A DNA stretch of 5,282 nucleotides from Spirosoma sp. (GTDB lineage Bacteria; Bacteroidota; Bacteroidia; Cytophagales; Spirosomataceae), in NCBI GenBank assembly GCA_025351545.1, contig JANXVQ010000268.1, positions 1-5,282 on the forward strand. Reading direction: 5' to 3'. Shown here one piece after another: positions 1-5,282 of the stretch. How positions within the stretch are numbered: the stretch's first letter is position 1; the number at the start of each line of letters is the position of its first letter. Position numbers and translations under genes: made by a program. The notes under the pieces are model-generated. The model had not been told where the DNA came from and searched no databases. It was given only the letters and a program-made list of their open reading frames with translations.

Positions 1-22
1 ACCGCCTTTCCAAAACCATAAA

Positions 23-45
23 CTGAATTTTTACCGTAAAAACAG
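23..45. repeat. AT-rich palindrome, possible operator
   Basis: The core TTTTTAC-C-GTAAAAA (28-42) is a perfect 7-bp inverted repeat around one central base. It is flanked by CTG on the left (23-25) and CAG on the right (43-45), so the symmetry continues with a 2-base offset. With a one-base spacer it cannot form a normal RNA hairpin loop, so it suits a dimeric DNA-binding protein better than a terminator. Nothing in the window ties it to a specific regulator. Confidence 0.3.
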
Positions 46-137
46 GTAATTTAATCGAGCTATAAGGGGATTTAGCGACTCAAAACAACTACCTGACGGA
101 GATTACTCACCCACATCATTACTTTTTCAGGACTACC

Positions 138-179
138 AAAAAACTCTCCGATGACGGGTTAGTCATCGGAGAGTTTTTT
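138..179. terminator. Strong bidirectional intrinsic terminator
   Basis: An 18-bp perfect inverted repeat (138-155 with 162-179) encloses a 6-base loop, GGGTTA. The core 13 bp, ACTCTCCGATGAC, is mixed sequence; the outer 5 bp are A/T pairs that give a U-tract at the 3' end in both directions (T174-T181 on plus, complement of A138-A143 on minus). It should therefore stop minus-strand transcripts leaving the ATPase-nuclease pair and also any plus-strand transcript arriving from the left edge. It lies about 125 bases past the nuclease stop codon, so the defence mRNA would have a long 3' tail. Confidence 0.92.
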
Positions 180-188
180 TTATGTATT

Positions 189-224
189 TATCTAATTATC
201 AGACATTTGTCGGCTCATTAGATA
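189..224. repeat. Nested inverted repeat
   Basis: The outer arms TATCTAAT (189-196) and ATTAGATA (217-224) are perfectly complementary. Between them lies a second short inverted repeat, GACA-TT-TGTC (202-211), so the segment is a palindrome within a palindrome. There is no T-tract and the outer arms are all but one A/T per pair, so it is unlikely to be a terminator. It could be a scar of a mobile element end, a protein-binding site or chance. Confidence 0.3.
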
Positions 225-304
225 GCCGGCAACGATTCGAGTTCCTACGCTTCCATATCGACCGGCATCGGAATCAGGCAATAGCGTTGGGATTGGTGTA
301 GATT

Positions 305-1042
305 TTAGATTAAGTCGGTGAAATTGGCGCGAACCATAAGAGAATATACCCCTGTCGCTTTACTGATTTCTTTAAAGTGTTGCTGGGCGGGTATAGCTTG
401 TGGCCCATTACCCCTTGCAACAGCCGCCAGAATACGTAACGTTTTTAAATAAACGAATCGGTCGTCCTCTAAATCTGGCCTATCCAATCCTGCTCTTTTG
501 ATCGTTGCAGGTCCTTTTTGTGATCCATTTAATGGCTTAATAACCTCATTGATGAACGTCAAATGCTCGTTTGGGTCATCCAACTCTGGATGAATCAGCA
601 AACTGTCTTCTAACCGAAAATCTTGTTTGTGCGAACGAACCCGTCTGTTTTCGTCAGCTAACGGGAAGTAATTTTTCTTATAGATCTGATTACAAATCTG
701 ATAACAGTAGAATAGATTATCGAAGTTGTAAGCAAGCCAATAATAGCCGGGGGTTTGTAGCAATTGATGTTCGTCTATTTGAAAGCCGCCTTTCGGACGA
801 AAGTGCTCAACATCGCCATGTTCAACATGTGCAATATGATCTTCGCAGAAGCAGCATTTTCCATATTGCAATTGGCGTAATAGTTCCTTGACAGATTTAT
901 GTCCGTAAATGCCGCTATTGAATTCAAACACCTGTACTCCATTTTCAGCCTCTTGAATCAAAGCCTTAGTGGCTACTTCGCCACGCCCACCGCTTATTAA
1001 TATGGAAGGAACTGAAACTGCCGACTTATCAATTTGTATCAC
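305..1042 (-). CDS. ptuB: Septu-like HNH nuclease (PtuB family)
   Basis: The 245-residue protein is the predicted DNA-cutting subunit of a two-gene anti-phage module. Motifs seen in order are a CxxC zinc-type pair (C63, C66), GDVEHFRPK (76-84) with the HNH core histidine H80, a tyrosine/tryptophan-rich YYWLAY segment (100-105), ICNQ (116-119) and YKKN-FPL (121-128). A conserved tail follows (LIHPELDDP at 149-157, then GLDRPDLEDDR at 185-195). Together with the N-terminus MIQIDKS this is the signature of the family annotated as retron Ec78/Septu HNH effector (TIGR02646). The start is GTG at 1040-1042; it matches the family N-terminus and has AGGA 7 nt upstream. The gene begins 3 nt after the ATPase stop, indicating translational coupling. 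One oddity is that the third zinc-ligand cysteine is at C113, one residue earlier than the usual CxxCN spacing. Function is inferred from family and context. Confidence 0.9.
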   Translation of the reverse strand: MIQIDKSAVSVPSILISGGRGEVATKALIQEAENGVQVFEFNSGIYGHKSVKELLRQLQYGKCCFCEDHIAHVEHGDVEHFRPKGGFQIDEHQLLQTPGYYWLAYNFDNLFYCYQICNQIYKKNYFPLADENRRVRSHKQDFRLEDSLLIHPELDDPNEHLTFINEVIKPLNGSQKGPATIKRAGLDRPDLEDDRFVYLKTLRILAAVARGNGPQAIPAQQHFKEISKATGVYSLMVRANFTDLI

Positions 1043-1045
1043 TCT

Positions 1046-2305
1046 TTATTCCTGATTGATAAGTGCCTGACCAATTATGTCTAAAGCCTTCAAGGCTTCA
1101 CGAGATTCGCTCACGGGCAAATTTCCTAGTTCTTTTTCAAGCGTCGCAAAATCAACCTTTTCGGCTTCAGTCAATTCATCTTTCCTCAATAATGCCCGAC
1201 GACGTATTATCTTTTCTTCTACATCCGGGGCGCGTCCACCAATGCCGCCGAATAGGTCACTACTCAGGATTTGGTCAATCCGCCAGTCGTGAACATTAAT
1301 GCGATCTGCTTCGACAACTGTCTCATTTCCTTCCCGTTTCAATACAATAATATTTGCGTCTCCCGCCGACTGCACAATCAACGGGCTGTGCGCCGTTACA
1401 GTGAATTGCGTGTTTGGAAAGGTATCGGTCAGAAATTGAATTATAGTACGCTGGAACTTTGGGTGCAGATGCAAATCAATTTCATCTACTAAACAAACTG
1501 CGGGTTCGGCAAGCGGATTTTCACTATCTGGGTAGCGATCAAGCAAACCTTTGGCAAAGTCTACCATCCAGGCAATGAGAGTTTTATAGCCGAGACTTAA
1601 TTCGTGAAGACGAACATCACCATAATGGGTTTTAAAAAAGACCCTTGGTTCACCAGTTTCAGTTTTAATAAATATATCAGATATTTCATCTCGAAATAAT
1701 CGTCTTAAAATATTTAGAACCGTCAAATACCGGCCCGAAAACTTGGGTTCTTTTAGAGAAATATATTCTGCTTGAATAAGCCATTTTTCAGCATTTACCA
1801 ATGCTTTATTTTCAGAAAAAAGATTTATTACTTGCCTCTCATCCTCTTCATAATTATCTAATGGTCCTACACTAATTCGTCTTGCTGCACCATATGCATA
1901 AATCACCTCAAAATCATCTCTTTCTGGAGTAAATTTAAATTCACCCACAAAATCAAAGTTGAACGATTTTAATTCTGTGGATGCAACATATTGTATTTCA
2001 AAACCAGATTTTTCTTCAGCATCGTCAGCAGAAATAGTACTCATGATATGCCCTGTTCCGCCATCAATTCGAGCTAAACCTTTGTAATTCCATTCATATT
2101 CATAAAAACTGTAAGAATTTTGTAATGATATATAAATACATTTCAACACCGTTGTCTTCCCTGTTCCGTTATCACCCAAAATCACGTTCCAACGGGCAGC
2201 TTTGCCGTCTTTATCGGTGAAGTTAATCGTCTGCTTTGTACCGAACGAACGGACGTTTTCGAGCGAGATGCTCTTGAACCAGACGCGGGGATTTTCCGTA
2301 GCCAT
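1046..2305 (-). CDS. ptuA: Septu-like ATPase (PtuA/RecF-OLD type)
   Basis: The 419-residue ATPase is predicted to partner the HNH nuclease encoded just downstream in phage restriction. The fold is the RecF/SMC-like ABC-ATPase type (Pfam AAA_21/AAA_23 style). It shows the N-terminal strand FKSISLENVRSFG (10-22), Walker A GDNGTGKT (44-51), an ABC-like signature LSLGY (236-240), Walker B CLVDEIDLHLHP (271-282, acidic pair D274-E275) and the switch histidine in TAHSP (304-308). The C-terminus has WRIDQIL-SDLFGG (341-354) and a charged helical tail. There is no TOPRIM domain, unlike OLD nucleases, so cutting must come from the partner. The start is set at ATG 2303-2305. A longer frame begins at TTG 2371, but its 22 extra residues do not resemble the family. 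The segment encoding residues ~49-228 is about 32% GC against roughly 45-50% at both ends. No retron reverse transcriptase is adjacent. Confidence 0.87.
   Translation of the reverse strand: MATENPRVWFKSISLENVRSFGTKQTINFTDKDGKAARWNVILGDNGTGKTTVLKCIYISLQNSYSFYEYEWNYKGLARIDGGTGHIMSTISADDAEEKSGFEIQYVASTELKSFNFDFVGEFKFTPERDDFEVIYAYGAARRISVGPLDNYEEDERQVINLFSENKALVNAEKWLIQAEYISLKEPKFSGRYLTVLNILRRLFRDEISDIFIKTETGEPRVFFKTHYGDVRLHELSLGYKTLIAWMVDFAKGLLDRYPDSENPLAEPAVCLVDEIDLHLHPKFQRTIIQFLTDTFPNTQFTVTAHSPLIVQSAGDANIIVLKREGNETVVEADRINVHDWRIDQILSSDLFGGIGGRAPDVEEKIIRRRALLRKDELTEAEKVDFATLEKELGNLPVSESREALKALDIIGQALINQE
1050..1053 (-). promoter_or_regulatory. Shine-Dalgarno for nuclease gene
   Basis: AGGA on the minus strand lies 7 nt before the GTG start at 1042, inside the last codons of the ATPase gene. 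It supports the GTG start and suggests that ribosomes finishing the ATPase re-initiate on the nuclease, keeping the subunit ratio fixed. The other genes in the window have only weak or no such sites. Confidence 0.65.
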
Positions 2306-2332
2306 ACTTGTATAACCTAAAAACAATATGGG

Positions 2333-2371
2333 CGAAGATACCGAAATATCCCCGCCCAACTGAAATGTCAA
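2333..2371 (-). promoter_or_regulatory. Candidate promoter of the defence pair
   Basis: The 89-base gap between the exporter stop and the ATPase ATG could carry a separate promoter. Two overlapping readings are visible on the minus strand. One is TTGACA (2366-2371) followed 17 nt later by TATTTC (2343-2348), which fits a classical sigma-70 layout with a weak -10. The other is TTG (2357-2359) followed 16 nt later by TATCTTCG (2333-2340), one mismatch from the Bacteroidota -7 box TAnnTTTG but with a spacer shorter than usual. No terminator separates the exporter from the ATPase, so read-through is also possible. Confidence 0.3.
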
Positions 2372-2394
2372 TTATTGAAAACTATAAACTAACC

Positions 2395-4176
2395 TCAGGC
2401 TTCCTCTGTCTGCAACTGTTTTTCGTACAGTTCGCGGTAGGCACCGTTTTTGGCTAGTAGTTCCTGTTGTGTGCCTTCTTCGACGATTTCGCCCTCGTCG
2501 ACCATGATAATGTAATCGGCCAGTTTCGCGGAGGAAACCCGGTGCGAAATTACAACCGATGTTCGGTCGGCCATGATGCGCTGAAGATTGTTGAGAATGA
2601 TGTTTTCGGTATTCGTATCTACCGCCGACAAACAGTCGTCCAGAATTAAAATCTTCGGGTCGCGGGCGATGGCACGGGCAATACTCAATCGCTGTTTCTG
2701 ACCACCCGACAACGTGACTCCCCGTTCGCCAACGCGCGTTTCGAACTGTTCAGGAAAATCTAAAACGTTCTGATATAAGTCGGCATCGCGAATGGCCTGA
2801 TCGACTCGCTCCTGTGACAGGTCGGGTTTGCCAAAACGGACATTGTTGCTAATCGTTTCAGAAAATAGAAAGACATCCTGTGGCACGTAGCCCATTTGCT
2901 CCCGCAACGAGGTCAGGTTGTAGTCTTTGATTGGGATGCCGTCGACCTGAATTTCACCCGATGTCACATCGTACATCCTCGTCAGAAGATTCGCCAGCGT
3001 ACTTTTTCCGGAACCGGTCGTTCCCAGAATCGCCACGGTTTCGCCCGCCCGAACATGCATCGAGAAATTTTTGATGGCTACAATTCCCGAATCAGGATAA
3101 ACGAAGCGGACATTTTTAAACTCTACTTCGCCGTTGATCGTATGATGGATATTTTTCTGTGATACGATGTCGGTTTTGATGTTCAGGAATTCATTGATAC
3201 GCTGTTGCGAGGCAGCTGCCCGCTGCGTCTGGCTGGTGGTCCAGCCGAGCGCCATAACCGGCCAGGTCAGCATATTCACATACAGAATGAACTCCGTAAT
3301 GTTTCCCGGCGTCAGTCGTCCGGCCATAATTTCTTGCCCGCCAACGAAAATCACCAGTACGTTACTTAAGCCAACCAGAATGGCAACGATCGGAAAAAAC
3401 AATGAATCGACACGCGTTAAACTCAACGATTTACTGCGATATTCATCGCTTTCAATCTCAAATTTCGCGGCCGAATTGTCCTCCTGAACAAATGCTTTCA
3501 GTACGCGAATGCCCGAAAACGCTTCCTGCACATAAGTTGATAACCGCGACAAAGACCGCTGAATTTCCTCGGATCGACGAATAATAATGTTGTTAACAAT
3601 ATAAATGGCGACCGACAGAATTGGCAATGGCATTAGCACGTACAACGAAAGCCGGGCGTTGATGCTCACCATATACGTGATGACCAGAATAAACAGCACG
3701 ATCAGATTCAGTCCGTACATAATACTTGGCCCAACATACATCCGAACCTTGCTGACATCTTCCGAAATACGGGCCATTAAATCGCCTGTATTATGTTGAC
3801 GATAGAAGCTGAGCGGCAGCGTCTGGTAATGGTTATAAATCTCGTTTTTGAGGTCATACTCGACATGCCTCGACATCACGATGAGCGTCTGCCGAACCAG
3901 AAACAGAAAGAATCCTTTCAGCAGGGCCAGCAAAAGTGTTAGTACCCCAAACGATAAAATACTAAACGCAAACACCTCATAAAGAGCTGATTGCAGCGGT
4001 GATTTATCGTACAGATAATAGACATCAAGCGTTTCGCGAACCAGATCGAGAGCGTAACGCACCAGCTGCGCCGGAAAAATGCCGAATAGATTAGAAACAG
4101 CGGTAAAAACTGTTCCTAAAATCAGGTACCATTTATATTTGAGAAGGTATTTATTAAGATAGGAAAGTGCTTTCAC
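2395..4176 (-). CDS. ABC exporter half-transporter (MsbA/LmrA type)
   Basis: The 593-residue fusion of an inner-membrane domain and an ATPase domain is a typical length for a type IV ABC exporter of lipids or drugs; the substrate cannot be read from sequence. Six hydrophobic segments lie near residues 16-38, 68-95, 150-170, 174-198, 259-279 and 294-312. The nucleotide-binding domain starts near 350, with Walker A GTTGSGKST (385-393), Q-loop Q433, the exporter-specific GERG loop (483-486), signature LSGGQ (489-493), Walker B LILDD (510-514), D-loop SAVD (517-520) and switch H545. The residue after the Walker B aspartate is D514, not the usual catalytic Glu; this resembles the degenerate half of heterodimeric exporters such as BmrC/TM287, yet no partner is in the window. 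The start is placed at GTG 4174-4176, giving the family-like MKALSYLNKYLLKYK. A longer frame from TTG 4230 adds 18 unlikely residues. Confidence 0.9.
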   Translation of the reverse strand: MKALSYLNKYLLKYKWYLILGTVFTAVSNLFGIFPAQLVRYALDLVRETLDVYYLYDKSPLQSALYEVFAFSILSFGVLTLLLALLKGFFLFLVRQTLIVMSRHVEYDLKNEIYNHYQTLPLSFYRQHNTGDLMARISEDVSKVRMYVGPSIMYGLNLIVLFILVITYMVSINARLSLYVLMPLPILSVAIYIVNNIIIRRSEEIQRSLSRLSTYVQEAFSGIRVLKAFVQEDNSAAKFEIESDEYRSKSLSLTRVDSLFFPIVAILVGLSNVLVIFVGGQEIMAGRLTPGNITEFILYVNMLTWPVMALGWTTSQTQRAAASQQRINEFLNIKTDIVSQKNIHHTINGEVEFKNVRFVYPDSGIVAIKNFSMHVRAGETVAILGTTGSGKSTLANLLTRMYDVTSGEIQVDGIPIKDYNLTSLREQMGYVPQDVFLFSETISNNVRFGKPDLSQERVDQAIRDADLYQNVLDFPEQFETRVGERGVTLSGGQKQRLSIARAIARDPKILILDDCLSAVDTNTENIILNNLQRIMADRTSVVISHRVSSAKLADYIIMVDEGEIVEEGTQQELLAKNGAYRELYEKQLQTEEA

Positions 4177-4259
4177 AGGACAACCAACAGCGTTTCGGTC
4201 GTAACCGACCAAAACGGCGAAAAGTTGCAAAAAACAGGGAGACAGGACGTTTGACTAAC
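4177..4259 (-). promoter_or_regulatory. Leader between secreted protein and exporter
   Basis: This short gap is the 5' leader of the exporter gene if the GTG at 4176 is the start. On the minus strand it contains a small hairpin TCGGT-TACG-ACCGA (4195-4208) about 20 nt before the start codon, and a run of six T (complement of 4230-4235) further upstream. No convincing Bacteroidota -33/-7 promoter pair and no clear Shine-Dalgarno are visible. The exporter may be read through from the upstream gene. Confidence 0.25.
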
Positions 4260-5282
4260 CTACTGTTTACGTATGGCAGGTACTTCACCAAGCATACAAC
4301 GGGCAGCAACTTGTACCTGCTCGGCACGCGGCTCGTTAACGGTATCTTCTTTATTATGATTATTGTAGGTATTTAAACGATAGTCCTTTATTAGTTTCCG
4401 GGACAGGGTATGTAGCTGCCCATTCGTTATTCCATAATAGACACATAATTTAGAATCTAAATCATAGCCCGCATAATCGAACTCGATTCCATATTCGGCG
4501 TCCATAATTGGTTTGAATTCCATAATCGACCCGTCATTCATTAGAAACATCAGCGTTTTATTACGCTCTACCAGCATTGTATGCACGCCGGGCTTTTTTG
4601 CATACATGATCAACACAATAGTATTGTTCTCACGCCGAAACAAAAGCGTTACTTCCATATCTTCAACACCGGCAAGAGTTGACACACTACGGCCAAGAAA
4701 AATGTTACTGGCTTTTCTTCCCCGTAGAATGACACGGGAAACTGTGACTTCTTTTTTAGTAAACTTATCAACCCAGGTTGCACACGAAACACCCTTATTA
4801 TCGGTAGAGGCCGCATTTTTCGACGGGGCCTGAACAGGCGGTGTAGGTTTTTCTCTGGTGTAAGGCACAGCTACCTTATTTATTGATTGGTCTGTGTTTT
4901 GGGAATAGGAGGCCGACATCATTACTTTTTGAATGGCATCGGGCACTTTACCATTCTTTAGTTGAATCAACCCATTGGTTGTCACATCGAACTGTGCCCG
5001 CGACCCATTTATTTTTTGACTTATCAACTTGCGCGACATATTCGCTTCTCTAAGGTTGATAATATCAATATTGGTCAGAATGTCGGTCATTGTTTTTCCC
5101 TGCATCATGGCTTCAAGCACAGAATCACTTACTTTAGCATTCAGGAGTTGAAGCAGTCCATTCGCAGAAACGTCAAACTGGGTACTGGAAGCGCGTATTT
5201 TATCGACCATTATTGTGCTCGACACCTTATTCTGATTCATATTCAGAATAGACTGGTTCGTCAGGATTTCCTGCGCCTGAAC
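4260..5282 (-). CDS. Secreted repeat protein, partial (start off window)
   Basis: The C-terminal 340 residues of a protein whose 5' end lies beyond the right edge; no stop occurs before the edge. The first visible residues, VQA-QEILTN, look like the end of a signal peptide with cleavage after A3, so the missing part may be only about 15-25 codons. An ATG exists at 5240, but it falls inside the first repeat and is not a credible start. Two 56-residue repeats follow (5-60 and 67-122), of the kind ILTN-x-I-x(17)-KI-x(5)-QFDV-x2-NGL, ending in MM. A Pro/Lys linker (about 138-163) leads to an unrecognised domain (about 164-305) rich in alternating beta-strand patterns, with cysteines at 167 and 280. 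The end is polar. The function is unknown; the helical repeats occur in many uncharacterised Bacteroidota proteins. It lies 83 nt upstream of the exporter on the same strand, with no clear terminator between, so co-transcription is possible. Confidence 0.75.
   Translation of the reverse strand, partial: VQAQEILTNQSILNMNQNKVSSTIMVDKIRASSTQFDVSANGLLQLLNAKVSDSVLEAMMQGKTMTDILTNIDIINLREANMSRKLISQKINGSRAQFDVTTNGLIQLKNGKVPDAIQKVMMSASYSQNTDQSINKVAVPYTREKPTPPVQAPSKNAASTDNKGVSCATWVDKFTKKEVTVSRVILRGRKASNIFLGRSVSTLAGVEDMEVTLLFRRENNTIVLIMYAKKPGVHTMLVERNKTLMFLMNDGSIMEFKPIMDAEYGIEFDYAGYDLDSKLCVYYGITNGQLHTLSRKLIKDYRLNTYNNHNKEDTVNEPRAEQVQVAARCMLGEVPAIRKQ
4917..5084 (-). repeat. Protein repeat unit 2 (56 residues)
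   Basis: The second copy covers visible residues 67-122, from DILTN to KVMM, 62 residues (186 nt) after unit 1. The pattern of hydrophobic positions suggests two short amphipathic helices separated by the QFDV turn. It is followed directly by the low-complexity linker, so this is the last copy; further copies upstream are unlikely if the signal-peptide reading at the edge is right. Confidence 0.85.
5103..5270 (-). repeat. Protein repeat unit 1 (56 residues)
   Basis: The first copy of the tandem repeat in the secreted protein covers visible residues 5-60, from EILTN to EAMM. Aligned without gaps to unit 2 it is identical at 25 of 56 positions by hand count, including ILTN, KI, QFDV, NGL and the final MM. 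The divergence shows an old duplication of a helix-turn-helix style unit rather than a recent DNA repeat. Confidence 0.85.

Larger units (their letters stand above)
1..304. other. Non-genic stretch at left edge
   Basis: No convincing complete gene is visible on either strand. All three plus-strand frames entering from the left edge hit a stop within 50 bases (19-21, 24-26, 47-49), so at most the last few codons of a left-hand gene could be present. The stretch holds a palindrome (23-45), a strong bidirectional hairpin terminator (138-179) and a nested inverted repeat (189-224). One minus-strand frame is open from about 360 to the stop at 192-194 and has protein-like composition near its end, but it has no credible start. 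It may be a decayed gene tail. Confidence 0.6.

Noticed and set aside
182..301. 39-codon plus-strand frame starting at ATG 182
   Set aside because: It begins directly after the T-tract of a strong terminator, has no room for a ribosome binding site on a transcript from the left, and shows no recognisable similarity.
571..891. 106-codon open frame on the plus strand opposite the nuclease gene
   Set aside because: It lies wholly antisense to a gene with strong family motifs; its translation has no recognisable domain and looks like a reading-frame shadow.
2306..2371. 22-residue N-terminal extension of the ATPase from TTG 2371
   Set aside because: The start is a rare codon without a Shine-Dalgarno, the extra residues do not resemble the ATPase family, and MATENPRVWFKSISLENVRS is a normal beginning for such proteins.
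305..2394. Retron-type system around the ATPase-HNH pair
   Set aside because: No reverse transcriptase motif (YADD region) and no msr-msd-like inverted repeat is seen; the upstream gene is an ABC exporter.
4177..4230. 18-residue N-terminal extension of the exporter from TTG 4230
   Set aside because: The extra residues are unlike exporter N-termini, whereas GTG 4176 gives MKALSYLNKYLLKYK, the expected cytoplasmic start before the first membrane helix.
4513..4833. 106-codon open frame on the plus strand opposite the secreted protein gene
   Set aside because: The minus-strand frame carries tandem protein repeats and runs through the whole region; the plus-strand product has no family-like features.
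1..5282. CRISPR arrays, tRNA or rRNA genes, transposase genes
   Set aside because: No regularly spaced direct DNA repeats, no tRNA cloverleaf or rRNA-like sequence, and no transposase or integrase motifs were found on either strand by eye.

Overview
The window looks like the chromosome of a Bacteroidota bacterium, most likely a Cytophagia (Spirosoma-like) member. This is inferred from the wording of the ABC exporter N-terminus, mostly weak Shine-Dalgarno sites, moderate GC and a secreted repeat protein with a Bacteroidota-style 'A-Q' signal cleavage site. No marker gene fixes the genus.

All four genes are on the minus strand, so transcription runs from high to low coordinates. (1) At the right edge, 4260-5282 is the 3' part of a gene for a probably secreted protein. 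It has two tandem 56-residue helical repeats, a proline-rich linker and a beta-rich C-terminal domain; its start lies outside the window. (2) 2395-4176 encodes a full-length MsbA/LmrA-type ABC exporter half-transporter. Its Walker B motif carries Asp where the catalytic Glu is normally found. (3) 1046-2305 encodes a RecF/OLD-like (AAA_21/AAA_23-type) ATPase. (4) 305-1042 encodes an HNH nuclease of the PtuB family, only 3 nt downstream of the ATPase stop and preceded by the window's one clear Shine-Dalgarno.

Genes 3 and 4 together form a Septu-like (PtuA-PtuB) anti-phage module. Septu ATPase and nuclease assemble into one complex and restrict phage. No reverse transcriptase or retron ncRNA is visible next to it, so it appears to be the free-standing form. 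The module sits between an ordinary transporter gene and a strong bidirectional terminator (138-179), like a defence cassette inserted into a housekeeping neighbourhood. By hand count the ATPase gene is a base-composition mosaic: its two conserved ends have about 45-50% GC, while the middle (about 1621-2160, between Walker A and the signature motif) has about 32%. The ABC transporter counts at about 49%.

The first 304 bases hold no convincing gene. They carry a palindrome, the terminator, a nested inverted repeat and, possibly, the decayed tail of a gene on the minus strand. In three of the four genes the choice of start needed care: the exporter and the ATPase are shortened here from longer TTG-initiated frames, and the secreted protein runs off the edge.
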